From NCBI GenBank assembly GCA_021820525.1, contig JAKADM010000011.1:1-34766 (forward strand): a DNA stretch of 34,766 nt, read 5' to 3'. Numbering within the stretch: the first letter of the stretch is position 1; each line of letters starts with the position of its first letter. This DNA comes from Thermoplasmata archaeon (lineage in GTDB: Archaea; Thermoplasmatota; Thermoplasmata; Thermoplasmatales; Thermoplasmataceae). A program made the translations under genes and the position numbers. The notes below the pieces were generated by a model. It did not search any database. It saw only the letters and a list, made by a program, of their open reading frames with translations, and was not told the origin of the DNA. Shown here in pieces: positions 7,391 through 16,478 of this stretch.

Positions 7391-7426
7391 ATTAGGTAAA
7401 TACTAATAAGATTCACATATAATAAA
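7391..7426 (-). promoter_or_regulatory. DtxR-family gene promoter and autoregulatory operator
   Basis: ATTAGGTAAATACTAAT (7391-7407) touches the ATG of the regulator gene (7388-7390), with perfect 5-bp half sites separated by 7 nt. A minus-strand TATA-like stretch, TTTATTATATG, lies near 7416-7426, about 26-36 nt from the ATG. The operator therefore sits between the TATA box and the expected transcription start. Confidence 0.65.
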
Positions 7427-7449
7427 TTAATCTAACATGTAAACCTCAA

Positions 7450-7459
7450 AAAATATATG
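7450..7459 (+). promoter_or_regulatory. TATA box of the formate-THF ligase gene
   Basis: AAAATATATG lies 27-36 nt before the ATG at 7486, and no Shine-Dalgarno is visible, consistent with a leaderless transcript. Confidence 0.5.
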
Positions 7460-7485
7460 TCCATATATGATGTTTAAGAGATATT

Positions 7486-9108
7486 ATGGAAGATATACAT
7501 AAAGTTGCAGAAAAGGTCGGACTTGAAAATTATTTGGAAAATTACGGAAAATATATGGCCAAGATAGATTTTTTAAATTTTCTTAAGGATCACAGGCAGG
7601 CCGGTAAGTTGATCCTTGTTACAGCCATCAGCCCTACACCGGCAGGGGAGGGAAAAACAACCACATCCATAGGCCTTTCCATGGCACTCTGGAAGATGGG
7701 AGTCAAGAACGTTGTATCTTTGAGACAACCCTCAATGGGACCTGTTTTTGGTATAAAGGGTGGGGCCACAGGGGGTGGAAAATCAACACTTCAGCCATCG
7801 GACAAAATAAACCTGTCCTTTACGGGGGACTTTTATGCCATATCGCAGGCACACAACCTTTTAAGCGCATTGATTAACAATCATATGTACCATGGAAATC
7901 ATCTGAGGATTGATCCTAACAAAATCAGCTTCCCAAGAACCATAGACATGAACGACAGGTCATTGAGAAAGATAATTGTTGGTGTGGAAGGCAGGGAATC
8001 GGGAATACTTGCAAAGGATTCCTTTTTGATTGTGCCCGCATCTGAGGTTATGGCCATTCTTGGCTTATCAGGAGATTACGTGAATTTAAAGGAAAGGCTG
8101 GGAAAAATATACGTTGGAAAGAATGTTGATGGAAAGAGCATATTTGCAGGAGACCTCAAGGCGGAGGGTGCCATGGCAGCGATTTTGTCCGATGCCCTGA
8201 AACCCAATCTTGTTCAGACAGTTGAAGGCACACCTGCCCTTGTCCACACGGGCCCTTTTGGAAATATTGCCCATGGCACTTCAAGTATCATAGCCGCAAG
8301 GGTAGCCATGGCCTCAGCAGATTATGTTGTCACAGAGGCAGGTTTTGGATCGGACCTTGGCGCAGAGAAGTTTTTTGACATTGTTTCCAGAACAAATGAT
8401 CTGAAGATTTCAGCTGTGGTTGTGGTGGCCACAATCAGAAGTTTGAAATATCATGGAGGTGCAGTGGATTACAACAGGGAAAATGTGGATGCACTGGAAA
8501 AAGGCTTTGATAACCTGAGGGCCCATATTAGAATAATAAAAAATTTTGGCTTCATACCCGTAATTGCCGTAAACAGGTTCAAAAATGATACGGAAAAGGA
8601 AATAAAAAGGCTCGGAGAGCTTCTGGTGGGGGAGGGCGTGAAATGGGCATTATCCACCGTATACAGCGATGGTTCCTCAGGAGGTCTGGATCTTGCAAAG
8701 AAGGTTATGGAAGCAACCGGATCCGGGGAAAGGAAACCTGACTATGTATATTCACTTGAAGATCCAATCAAATCAAAGATAGAAAAAATTGCAAAGAACG
8801 TATACGGAGCAGGTGCCGTTGTATTTAAAAAGGGGGTCGAGAAAAAACTGCAGGGATTTGAAGACGAGGGTTTTGGAAGGTTGCCTGTGTGCATGGCAAA
8901 GACTCAATATTCGCTTTCGGATAATCCGGAGAATCTGAATATACGTGAAGATTTTTCTGTTACGGTAACAGATGCCACACTTTCTTCAGGTGCCGGCTTT
9001 ATCGTGGTATTTCTTGGAAATATAATGACCATGCCAGGTCTGCCTCTTCACCCTGCATCTGAAAATATAGATATAGATGAAATGGGGAATATTTCTGGCC
9101 TTTTCTAA
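7486..9108 (+). CDS. fhs: formate--tetrahydrofolate ligase
   Basis: A 540-residue protein, close to the usual length of about 555. It carries the P-loop TPAGEGKTTT at residues 51-60 and the conserved blocks 'RQPSMGPVFGIKGGATGGG', 'FTGDFYAISQAHNL' and 'VVATIRSLKYHGGA'. The enzyme ligates formate to tetrahydrofolate using ATP, giving 10-formyl-THF for purine synthesis and one-carbon metabolism in the cytoplasm. The ATG at 7486 is supported by a TATA box 27-36 nt upstream. It stands alone on its strand; the neighbour PINA gene ends 3 bases beyond its stop in the opposite direction, so there is no room for separate terminators. Confidence 0.95.
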   Translation: MEDIHKVAEKVGLENYLENYGKYMAKIDFLNFLKDHRQAGKLILVTAISPTPAGEGKTTTSIGLSMALWKMGVKNVVSLRQPSMGPVFGIKGGATGGGKSTLQPSDKINLSFTGDFYAISQAHNLLSALINNHMYHGNHLRIDPNKISFPRTIDMNDRSLRKIIVGVEGRESGILAKDSFLIVPASEVMAILGLSGDYVNLKERLGKIYVGKNVDGKSIFAGDLKAEGAMAAILSDALKPNLVQTVEGTPALVHTGPFGNIAHGTSSIIAARVAMASADYVVTEAGFGSDLGAEKFFDIVSRTNDLKISAVVVVATIRSLKYHGGAVDYNRENVDALEKGFDNLRAHIRIIKNFGFIPVIAVNRFKNDTEKEIKRLGELLVGEGVKWALSTVYSDGSSGGLDLAKKVMEATGSGERKPDYVYSLEDPIKSKIEKIAKNVYGAGAVVFKKGVEKKLQGFEDEGFGRLPVCMAKTQYSLSDNPENLNIREDFSVTVTDATLSSGAGFIVVFLGNIMTMPGLPLHPASENIDIDEMGNISGLF

Positions 9109-9111
9109 TTT

Positions 9112-10893
9112 TTATTCCACTATTTCACTGAAGCTTATCTTTTTTCCAGACTTCATTGCCTTCTGAATGTTCTGGCCGTTTTCACTGTCGATCTTAATTC
9201 TTATAATTCCCTTGCTGGAAGTTCTTCCCTGCAGGATCATCATATCATCCACATATATGTTCACAAGGCTATTCTCCACACCGCAGTACAGATACAGTAT
9301 CTTATTTTTTGCTTCAATATGGACATCCCTCTTCCTTCCATCGGCAAGGGTGTCCACATCTATGGATATCCCCAGGCTTTTCTCGATTTCAGATATGTTG
9401 CTTCCCCTTTTACCAATGAGTTTTGGCCTGAGGCTTTCCGGAACGGTTACCTTTGCCCTTCTTTTACCGTGCATGGTAACGTCAATGTCATCCGTGTTCA
9501 GATGCCTTGAAATGTAATCCCTTACTTTCTGCCCTCTATCTATCCCATCCTCACTGCTTCCCTGAACGGGAACCACAACAATCTGTTCACCAAATGTATA
9601 GGCCTCATATAAGGGGGTATTGGAACTGAAATCGGTAACAACTATAACAGGCCTGGCAAGATCATCCTGAACCATACCCTCAGGAACCTTTACCTTCTGC
9701 TCAATCTTCAATATCTTTTCCACAGCCCCATTCTTGATAAAGAGGATTGTGTCCACGACCTGAGGGATCATTCCAAGTTCAATTCTTCCGATGAATCTCT
9801 GAAGGGCATCAATTGCTCTTGTTGCATGCACAACCCCTATCATCCCAACACCCGCAAGCCTGAGATCTGCATACACCTTAAAATCAGATGTAACCCTCAT
9901 TTCATCAAATATGGTATAATCGTTTCTTACAAGAAGCAAAATATCCCCGGTTTTTTCCATTGACCCTTCAAGTCCAGTATATTGTGTTATTTCGCTGTCA
10001 ACCTGAAGATCCCTTGGCCGCTCCATGGTTTTAACAATCATTCCGTTCCTGCTGAGGAAGTTTGCCATTGCCTGCACAAAGGTACTTTTCCCTGCTCCGG
10101 GCGCTCCGGCCACAATAACTCCTGAGGAGCCATTTTTCATATGTTCGATTATGGCAGGATCAAGGTCATAATCCTCTATTTCAGTCTTCTTAATTGGTCT
10201 CACAGCGGTTATTTCAGTTCCCTTTGAGAAAGGTGCCCTTGAAATTACTATTCTAAAAAGGTTTAACTGTACAACTGTGGCACCTGCCATGTCCATTTCG
10301 ATGAATGAGTTTGGTTCGTTCCCGGCCCTTCTTATGATATTATTAGCTATGGCAGAAGCCTCAATCTCATTCACAATCCTTTCCGTCTTGATGACCTTCA
10401 CCTCTCCGGGCAGGCCATCCTTCCTTCTCACATTGGTTCCCGCCTTTATGTGCACAGATATGGTGTTTTCCTCAAAGAAATCCTCAATATTTGAGGCATT
10501 CTCCTGCTGTGCAGGAAGATATTCCGATCTTATTCCCTTGATTTCTGCAATATCCTTCTGTATTCTGTCACCTGTCACAAGAACTGCATTGCTTTCCCAG
10601 GCAAGGTTTCTGATTATGTTATCTATTTCGCCGCTCTTGCCATTTTTCATCTGCCATTCTGACGGGCGCTTACCCATAAAGAGAATTTCAATTCCCTTTT
10701 CCCCCGCTATTTTTTTGATTTTCTTAAGTTCGTCAAGGGCCGCAAATCCAGTTGACCTGTTTTCGTTTGCCTGGTGCTCTATTTCAGAGAGCATCTCCTC
10801 TGAAAAAATTATTCTGTCCTCGCTTTTCAGTTTTTTAATGAATTTGGTGAACCTGCCATCCACTATAACTGAGGTATCTGGTAAATATTCCAC
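9112..10893 (-). CDS. PIN domain-ATPase-KH protein (PINA-type)
   Basis: A 593-residue three-part protein. An N-terminal PIN-like domain (residues 1-125) has acidic residues at D6, D91 and D109. A central VirB11/PilT-like ATPase has Walker A GAPGAGKST at 263-271 and a Walker B-like TIFDE at 327-331. A C-terminal KH domain has its GKRG loop at 494-497. The Sulfolobus homolog PINA is reported as a hexameric motor that works with the Holliday junction resolvase Hjc in branch migration, so a role in recombination or replication-fork repair is inferred. The start is GTG at 10893. It is divergent from the AsnB-like gene with only 35 bases between, so their promoters overlap. Confidence 0.85.
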   Translation of the reverse strand: MEYLPDTSVIVDGRFTKFIKKLKSEDRIIFSEEMLSEIEHQANENRSTGFAALDELKKIKKIAGEKGIEILFMGKRPSEWQMKNGKSGEIDNIIRNLAWESNAVLVTGDRIQKDIAEIKGIRSEYLPAQQENASNIEDFFEENTISVHIKAGTNVRRKDGLPGEVKVIKTERIVNEIEASAIANNIIRRAGNEPNSFIEMDMAGATVVQLNLFRIVISRAPFSKGTEITAVRPIKKTEIEDYDLDPAIIEHMKNGSSGVIVAGAPGAGKSTFVQAMANFLSRNGMIVKTMERPRDLQVDSEITQYTGLEGSMEKTGDILLLVRNDYTIFDEMRVTSDFKVYADLRLAGVGMIGVVHATRAIDALQRFIGRIELGMIPQVVDTILFIKNGAVEKILKIEQKVKVPEGMVQDDLARPVIVVTDFSSNTPLYEAYTFGEQIVVVPVQGSSEDGIDRGQKVRDYISRHLNTDDIDVTMHGKRRAKVTVPESLRPKLIGKRGSNISEIEKSLGISIDVDTLADGRKRDVHIEAKNKILYLYCGVENSLVNIYVDDMMILQGRTSSKGIIRIKIDSENGQNIQKAMKSGKKISFSEIVE

Positions 10894-10928
10894 GAAGGAT
10901 TAGCCCTTAACATTATTTATTAATTCCT

Positions 10929-11672
10929 ATGAAATATGCAAACGTGGATCTGGATCAGGAAGCTGGAATGCTTGTTTCATATCTTAAGGATTATGGCCAA
11001 TCTGTGAAGTCGGGTGAAACTGCTCTGCTGCTTTCAGGGGGCGTTGACAGTTCCCTTCTTTTCTCAGTATTTTCAAAAAATGTGCATCCATATACTGTTT
11101 TCTATGGAAATTCTGAAGACTTAAGGGAGGCCCGCATGCTCTGTGAACATATGGGTATGAAGCTGAAAGAGATTGAGATGACCAGAGGAGATATTAGAGA
11201 ATGTGCCAGGGGATTAAAGGATATTGATCCCAAAATATCCCTTCTGAGTTTATCCTATGAGATACCTCTGTATATGGCATGCAGCAAAATTGAAGAAAAA
11301 TATGTTATGACGGGCCAGGGTGCGGATGAAATATTCTACGGTTACGGCAAATTCAGGGATGGAAGGGAAACAACAAATAAATCAAGCATCACAAAGCTTG
11401 TGGATGAAACCATACCAAGGGAGATGAAAATCACGTCGAAATTTGGAAAAGTTCCCTTGATGCCCTATATGCAGAAGAGTATTATGGATAGATTTGCAAA
11501 TATGCCTGCGGATCAACACATGTCTGGCAATATGAATAAGATCATTGTAAGAAAGGCCTGTGAAATAATGGGCCTTCCGGAAAGGACATTCCTGAGGCCT
11601 AAAAAGGCTGCCCAATACGGGTCAGGTGTTATGAAAGCCTTGAGGGAAATGAAGGGGGAGCTGGGATTCTGA
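10929..11672 (+). CDS. stand-alone asparagine synthase (AsnB C-terminal) domain protein
   Basis: A 247-residue protein with the PP-loop LLSGGVDSS (residues 33-41), 'GQGADEIFYGYGKFRDG' and the late motif 'FLRPKKAAQYGSG', all matching the synthetase half of AsnB. There is no N-terminal Cys2 glutaminase domain. It could adenylate a carboxylate and amidate it with free ammonia, as in asparagine synthesis. Relatives with the same fold close amide bonds in specialised metabolites (lasso peptides, beta-lactams), so asparagine need not be the product. An MFS gene follows 17 bases downstream and probably shares its mRNA. The window already has an AsnA-type synthetase at 5963, making plain redundancy less obvious. 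Confidence 0.8.
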   Translation: MKYANVDLDQEAGMLVSYLKDYGQSVKSGETALLLSGGVDSSLLFSVFSKNVHPYTVFYGNSEDLREARMLCEHMGMKLKEIEMTRGDIRECARGLKDIDPKISLLSLSYEIPLYMACSKIEEKYVMTGQGADEIFYGYGKFRDGRETTNKSSITKLVDETIPREMKITSKFGKVPLMPYMQKSIMDRFANMPADQHMSGNMNKIIVRKACEIMGLPERTFLRPKKAAQYGSGVMKALREMKGELGF

Positions 11673-11689
11673 GAAAGGCTGGAATTGGT

Positions 11690-12817
11690 TTGAGTCTATT
11701 TCTGATGCTTATTTTAAGGGCACTTTACTCAATGAACTGGTACAATGTTTCACCACTACTGTTCAGAATAACTTCCTTTTATGGTATATCCGATGCCTAT
11801 TCAGGCCTTATATTATCAGCATTTTTGATTGGGACCGCCATATTCCAGGTACCGTCGGGAATTGTGGCCGCAAGGATTGGATCAAAAAACACCGCACTGA
11901 GTGGTATGGTCATCATGTCTATTTCAGTCATATTTTCCATATTTTCTCCAAATTTCTTCATATTTCTCATATCCAGGTTTCTTGTTGGTGTGGGTTCAGC
12001 CTTTTTCTTCTCTTCCGGCATAGGAGTGCTGAACGATCTGGATAATACAAACTCATCAAGGAATATTGCATCATTCAATACTGCATTTTCCATAGGTGGT
12101 GGTGCGGGGGTGATCATATATTCAGTTGCCAATATATATGTTCAGTGGCAGCTTCTTCTCCTTTACGGTGGCATTGTAACACTCATATTTACAGTGATAG
12201 CCTTTATACTGATTCCCATATCGCCAATGGCGGAAGAAAGAAGCGATTTTATTAAAAACGTAAAGGGAAGGATAACTTCAAAACCATTAATTCTTCTATC
12301 TCTTGCCCTGTCAGGTTATTGGGGGCTTAATTTTACCTTTGAGGAGTATGAGAAGCCCTTTGCTGTTGCCCTGCATTTTATGCAGACCACTTCCGGCTTG
12401 ATTGGGAGTCTCACGCTTTTCTCAGGCATACTTGGCCTGCTGGTGTTTAAGAGGTTGTCGCTGAACAGGCCATCCAGGATTCTCCCAGCCCTTCTTTTAC
12501 TTGTATCCCTGTCTATTGCTCTGCAGGCAACAGGAATCTCTTACTACATATTTTATACTGCCATAATGGGCGGAGCATTGAGCGTGATTCTATTTTCACT
12601 GGAATATTCCTATGTAATAAAGCTTGAGCAGGAGCAGAGATTTGTGCCACTGGGAATTTCCATAATGAATGCAATTCAGATTGCTGTAGGTTCCATAATC
12701 ACCTTTGCCTTTGGATATATGTTTTCATTGAGCCCATACTATTCCTGGGTTGCATTGGGCATAATAAGCCTTCTCTTCTATCCTCTTGGCTATGGAACCA
12801 TAAGGAAAATATCCTAA
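11690..12817 (+). CDS. MFS transporter linked to the AsnB-like gene
   Basis: A 375-residue protein with about 12 membrane segments. 'GTAIFQVPSGIVAARIGSKN' fits the loop 2-3 motif of the major facilitator family, and 'LISRFLVGVGSAFFFSSGI' fits helix 4. The frame begins at TTG 11690, 17 bases after the AsnB-like stop; an ATG at 11705 is an alternative start. The tight spacing suggests cotranscription with the AsnB-like gene, so it may import or export that enzyme's substrate or product. Its last 4 bases overlap, tail to tail, the end of the next MFS gene on the other strand. Confidence 0.82.
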   Translation: MSLFLMLILRALYSMNWYNVSPLLFRITSFYGISDAYSGLILSAFLIGTAIFQVPSGIVAARIGSKNTALSGMVIMSISVIFSIFSPNFFIFLISRFLVGVGSAFFFSSGIGVLNDLDNTNSSRNIASFNTAFSIGGGAGVIIYSVANIYVQWQLLLLYGGIVTLIFTVIAFILIPISPMAEERSDFIKNVKGRITSKPLILLSLALSGYWGLNFTFEEYEKPFAVALHFMQTTSGLIGSLTLFSGILGLLVFKRLSLNRPSRILPALLLLVSLSIALQATGISYYIFYTAIMGGALSVILFSLEYSYVIKLEQEQRFVPLGISIMNAIQIAVGSIITFAFGYMFSLSPYYSWVALGIISLLFYPLGYGTIRKIS

Positions 12818-14031
12818 TTTGTGTGTTCGGACATTCTTATTTTTTTCCAGAGGGGTATGAAGGCAAAAAAGAAAAGCGTCCCTGTGATCGCCAGAGGGTA
12901 CCACATTAATGCAAGATTCTTTGAATACAATGTCAGGAGAAATGTACCGAGCACAGGGGCCACAGGATATATGAAACCCGTCATAACCTGGAAGGATGTA
13001 AAATACTGCCCCCTTTTTTCCACAGGGGAGATTCTGCTGATTATGGTATTTATTGATGGAGATATGACATTTTCCCCAATGGTAATTATCAAGGTATCTA
13101 TAACAAGGAAGAGGAACCCCCTAAAGAAAGGGAGAATTGAGAAGGCGGAAAGATAGAGCAGAAATCCTAAATTTACCTTTGTGATATCCCCGAACCTTTT
13201 CAAAATTCTGTTCACGGGCAGCTGTCCCAGCGTCACCACGATTCCATTTACAGAATATAGCAGGCCGATCTGGAAGTTTGTCATCAAATCATAACCTTTC
13301 CAGAACAGGGTCAGTGTGGTCCCCCACTGTCCCATAATGAGGTAAAAAAGGGATATGAGCATGGCGGCTATGAAAAATGGCCTGTCCTTGAATGCATTCA
13401 GTATATCTTCCTTTTTCTCCATTTTTTCAGCGGATTCATCCTTTATTTCACCGGGGAGATATTTTATGTAAATTGAAAGTTCTATGATCGAAGAAAATGT
13501 AGTTATGAGGAAAATATATCCAAATCCATCGCTGGCTATAAAACCTCCAATGGCAGGACCTATGGAAAAGCCCACATTCTGGAATATTCTTACAATGCTG
13601 AATGCATTATTCCTTTCTTTATAGGATGTGGAATTTGATACAATAACATTATCTGCTGCCCCTATTATATTCATCAGAGGTTCGCTGGCAATGAGCAGAA
13701 TATAAAGGATATAAACGCTAACATTCAGAAAAATTCCAGCCGTGAGTGCCAGGAAAAGAAATATCAGGGAAATATTGCTCGTAATGATTATTTTCCTTAC
13801 ACCCTTTCTGTCAATGAGTATTCCTGAAACAAGTGTGAGCGGCAGGGAAATAATCGCCATGAGAAATATGATAATTCCTATGGTAATATAGGGTATGTGG
13901 CGTATTTCAAAGAGATAGAGGGGAAGGAATATCCACATCTGGGACCTTGCCAGTACCCTTATAAGCTGGTTCAAAGATACGGCGAACATTCCCTTTCTCC
14001 TTAAAATTAAAAGTGTGGAGTTCTCTTTCAT
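12814..14031 (-). CDS. MFS transporter downstream of the radical SAM gene
   Basis: A 405-residue protein with 12 predicted membrane segments and the loop 'GILIDRKGVRK' (A-motif-like) after helix 2. It lies on the same strand as, and 88 bases downstream of, the radical SAM/SPASM gene and may be transcribed with it. It is similar in general layout to the protein at 3911-5098 (for example 'NVGFSIGPAIGGFI' versus 'NIGWGFGPAIGGYI'), so the two are probably paralogs. The substrate is unknown. The ATG at 14031 is taken as start. Its tail overlaps the convergent MFS gene by 4 bases. Confidence 0.83.
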   Translation of the reverse strand: MKENSTLLILRRKGMFAVSLNQLIRVLARSQMWIFLPLYLFEIRHIPYITIGIIIFLMAIISLPLTLVSGILIDRKGVRKIIITSNISLIFLFLALTAGIFLNVSVYILYILLIASEPLMNIIGAADNVIVSNSTSYKERNNAFSIVRIFQNVGFSIGPAIGGFIASDGFGYIFLITTFSSIIELSIYIKYLPGEIKDESAEKMEKKEDILNAFKDRPFFIAAMLISLFYLIMGQWGTTLTLFWKGYDLMTNFQIGLLYSVNGIVVTLGQLPVNRILKRFGDITKVNLGFLLYLSAFSILPFFRGFLFLVIDTLIITIGENVISPSINTIISRISPVEKRGQYFTSFQVMTGFIYPVAPVLGTFLLTLYSKNLALMWYPLAITGTLFFFAFIPLWKKIRMSEHTN

Positions 14032-14119
14032 AGAAAATAAGGAGATATGCCAATCAATGATATAATGAATAACAAAATGCGGTTTTAATTTATATATTTA
14101 TGAAAAGTATGAAGAGGGA

Positions 14120-15232
14120 TTAATTTCTGACAGAGATTTTTTGTGGAACGTAGAGGCAAATGGGATCACTTGCAAGGAAATTGCCTGTCTCTGCGAAGGC
14201 TCTGGCCCTGCTCCCGCCGCACGTATCAAAATACTCGCACCTGGAGCATTTTCCCACATATCTCTCCTTCTCAGAGAGATTGTTTAAAATCTCTGAGTTT
14301 TCCAAAATATCATATAGCCTCTTCGTCCTTATATTTCCAAGTTTTAAAGGAAAAAGCCCTGAAATCATGACATCCCCTGAGGATGAAACAAAAAGTGTTT
14401 TAAAACGCTTTCCGTTCTTTAGGTCTTTTCCCTTAACAGATATGTCTACTCCTGTAAGTTCCTTTGTCTTTTCCCTCAAATAGGAAAAATACTTACCTCC
14501 AGAAATTACAGTAGCTTCTTTCATATTTTCCTTTACCCTTCTGTATTCAGGCGCTTCCACGGTTCTAATTGTTAGGTTGAAGTTTGATTCAACACCATAA
14601 AGGAATTTAAGGAAATCCTCAAACTCACTGGCACTGACAGATCTTTCTGTTATGCCCCTTCCCACATTGATGAGGAAGAATATTTCCCAAATTTTGATAT
14701 CACTTTCCAGAATTGTTTTGAGTATAAATGGGAAATCGTTCATATTTTTCTTCATCAGGGTTGAATTTATCTGAGTTTTGATCCCTATTTCCCTGCTCAG
14801 ATTCAATATGTCGAGGGTGTCCCTGAATGAACCTTTCCTGTTTCTTATGAGATCATGGGTTGAAGGTGTACCATCAAGGGACATGGACATTGAAGCCAAT
14901 CCATTTTCTGACAGATATTGAAGATATTCGAAACTCAGAATGGGGGAAGCAGGAGGGCTTAGGGAAAATCTTACCCTTCTCTGCCTCAGGTAAATCATAA
15001 AAGAGCTGAAATATGGACTCAGGAGGGGATCTCCTCCCGTAATTACCACAACTATTTTGTCATTGATTTCAGTAATTTCATCAACTATCTCCTTCAGGTC
15101 ATCAATCCTTAAATCTGTCTTCTCCGGAAAGGTAATGGAGTTTGCCCTGCAGTGTGAACATGAATACTCACATGCCCTGGTCAATTCAACGAATAATATA
15201 TCTGGAACATATTGCATGAAAAAGGATTTCAT
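14120..15232 (-). CDS. radical SAM/SPASM protein (AhbD/PqqE-like)
   Basis: A 370-residue enzyme. The radical SAM cluster motif C21-x3-C25-x2-C28 is in 'ELTRACEYSCSHCRA', and the SAM-binding ITGGDPL is at 64-70. A C-terminal SPASM-type cysteine group follows ('CSRCEYFDTCGGSRARAF' and a final C near 'SDPIC'), expected to hold one or more extra Fe-S clusters. Relatives decarboxylate heme precursors (AhbD in the siroheme-to-heme route) or modify ribosomal peptides (PqqE and other maturases). The GGSRARAF ending is like the heme-type members, and a cytochrome b is encoded nearby, so heme synthesis is a fair guess. No other heme genes and no precursor peptide gene were seen next to it. Confidence 0.75.
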   Translation of the reverse strand: MKSFFMQYVPDILFVELTRACEYSCSHCRANSITFPEKTDLRIDDLKEIVDEITEINDKIVVVITGGDPLLSPYFSSFMIYLRQRRVRFSLSPPASPILSFEYLQYLSENGLASMSMSLDGTPSTHDLIRNRKGSFRDTLDILNLSREIGIKTQINSTLMKKNMNDFPFILKTILESDIKIWEIFFLINVGRGITERSVSASEFEDFLKFLYGVESNFNLTIRTVEAPEYRRVKENMKEATVISGGKYFSYLREKTKELTGVDISVKGKDLKNGKRFKTLFVSSSGDVMISGLFPLKLGNIRTKRLYDILENSEILNNLSEKERYVGKCSRCEYFDTCGGSRARAFAETGNFLASDPICLYVPQKISVRN

Positions 15233-15313
15233 AAATAATAATGAATTCTAAAGCTTATATGTCAGGAGCACAGGAGAGAAAAGAATTTATGTGTCAGACA
15301 TATAGCATACATT

Positions 15314-16474
15314 ATGTTTCTTCAAACCTTTCTCTATGGAATAATTTCTGGCGCAATAATTGTAGGCCCACTTTCATACGCTTTGGGAAAAAAACTTTCT
15401 GATTTAAGCCACAGAAGATCGGGAGAAATGGCTAAATCCATAGCCATGGATATATTGAAGGAAACCGGGTCTGAAAATGAGAATGTTTCCAGGCTCATTG
15501 CACAGAATATATCCTCATCAACAGAAGCTGTGCTTGAAAGGAAGCAGGCTGAAATAGAATCCATAATCAGGCCTCTAAGTGAAACTATTGATATTTTCCA
15601 GAAGAAGATCGGTGAAATGGAGAAGGAGAGGATAAGGGAAAGCACAACTCTAAAAGAATCACTGAAGCAGATTGCCGAATTGAACCAGATGACTTCGGAA
15701 GAAACAAGATACTTGAGCAATATACTTAGAAATTCAGTGAACAGGGGCAGGTGGGGCGAACTTACTTTAAAAAGAATCGTGGAAATATCTGGCCTGCAGG
15801 AAAGAATAGATTTTGAAGAACAGGTAAGAATTGATGGAGGCAACAGGCCAGATATGATCATACATCTACCGGGGGACAGAGATATAATAGTGGATTCAAA
15901 GGCACCCTTCAGCAATTACCTGGATTATACGGAGGCAAAGGATGAGGCATCAAGGAAGAAAATATTGAAGGATTTTTCAACCGATCTGAAATCTCATATA
16001 AGGGCACTGGGGGGAAAGGATTATTATAAGTATGTTAAGGGCTCTGCGAATTTTACCGTTCTTTTCCTGCCAGAAGAATCAATGTTCTCTGCAGCCCTCT
16101 CAGGGGATGAAAGATTGATGGATTATGCGCTTTCACAAAATGTTGTGATATGCACACCCATGACTCTTCTTGCACTTCTGAGGGTCGTAAGTGCGGGGTG
16201 GGAGGAGAGAACCATAATGGAAAACAGCCGAAACATTCTCATTCTGGCAAGGGAGCTTCATGACAGGCTCAAAATGATAATGGAAAGGGTGGAAGAGATC
16301 GGAAAGAATATAGGAATTCTTTCAAAAAGTTATAACGAACTTATTTCAGGCATGGAGGCAAGGTTGTTTCCATCCTTGAGAAAACTTGAGAAGATAGGAA
16401 ACATGCAGGGGTTAGATCTTGACCTGGAGTTAAGGGAAAATGTAAACCAGTTGAATCAGGAAAGATGGAATTGA
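15314..16474 (+). CDS. rmuC: RmuC family protein
   Basis: A 386-residue protein with an N-terminal hydrophobic anchor (residues 2-25), a long charged coiled-coil region (about 50-130), then the RmuC core. 'NRGRWGELTLKRIVEISGL', 'RPDMIIHLPGDRDIIVDSKA' and 'FLPEESMFSAAL' are family signatures. The 'DSKAPFSNY' region contains nuclease-like acidic and lysine positions. RmuC proteins are implicated in limiting DNA recombination at inverted repeats; the activity is not firmly established. The gene stands alone, ATG at 15314, and is followed by a hairpin terminator at 16479-16505. Confidence 0.85.
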   Translation: MFLQTFLYGIISGAIIVGPLSYALGKKLSDLSHRRSGEMAKSIAMDILKETGSENENVSRLIAQNISSSTEAVLERKQAEIESIIRPLSETIDIFQKKIGEMEKERIRESTTLKESLKQIAELNQMTSEETRYLSNILRNSVNRGRWGELTLKRIVEISGLQERIDFEEQVRIDGGNRPDMIIHLPGDRDIIVDSKAPFSNYLDYTEAKDEASRKKILKDFSTDLKSHIRALGGKDYYKYVKGSANFTVLFLPEESMFSAALSGDERLMDYALSQNVVICTPMTLLALLRVVSAGWEERTIMENSRNILILARELHDRLKMIMERVEEIGKNIGILSKSYNELISGMEARLFPSLRKLEKIGNMQGLDLDLELRENVNQLNQERWN

Positions 16475-16478
16475 AATT

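Noticed and set aside
10277-10903. 208-codon open frame on the plus strand opposite the PINA gene
   Set aside because: Its hydrophobic, serine-rich composition is typical of a shadow; the PIN and ATPase motifs on the other strand are clear.
15256-15304. TATATGTC and GACATATA inverted repeat between the radical SAM and rmuC genes
   Set aside because: The arms are 33 nt apart and AT-rich in a region full of promoter elements; chance is likely.
15334-15915. 193-codon open frame on the minus strand
   Set aside because: It is antisense to rmuC and reads as serine-rich low-complexity sequence, as expected from the opposite strand of a coiled-coil gene.
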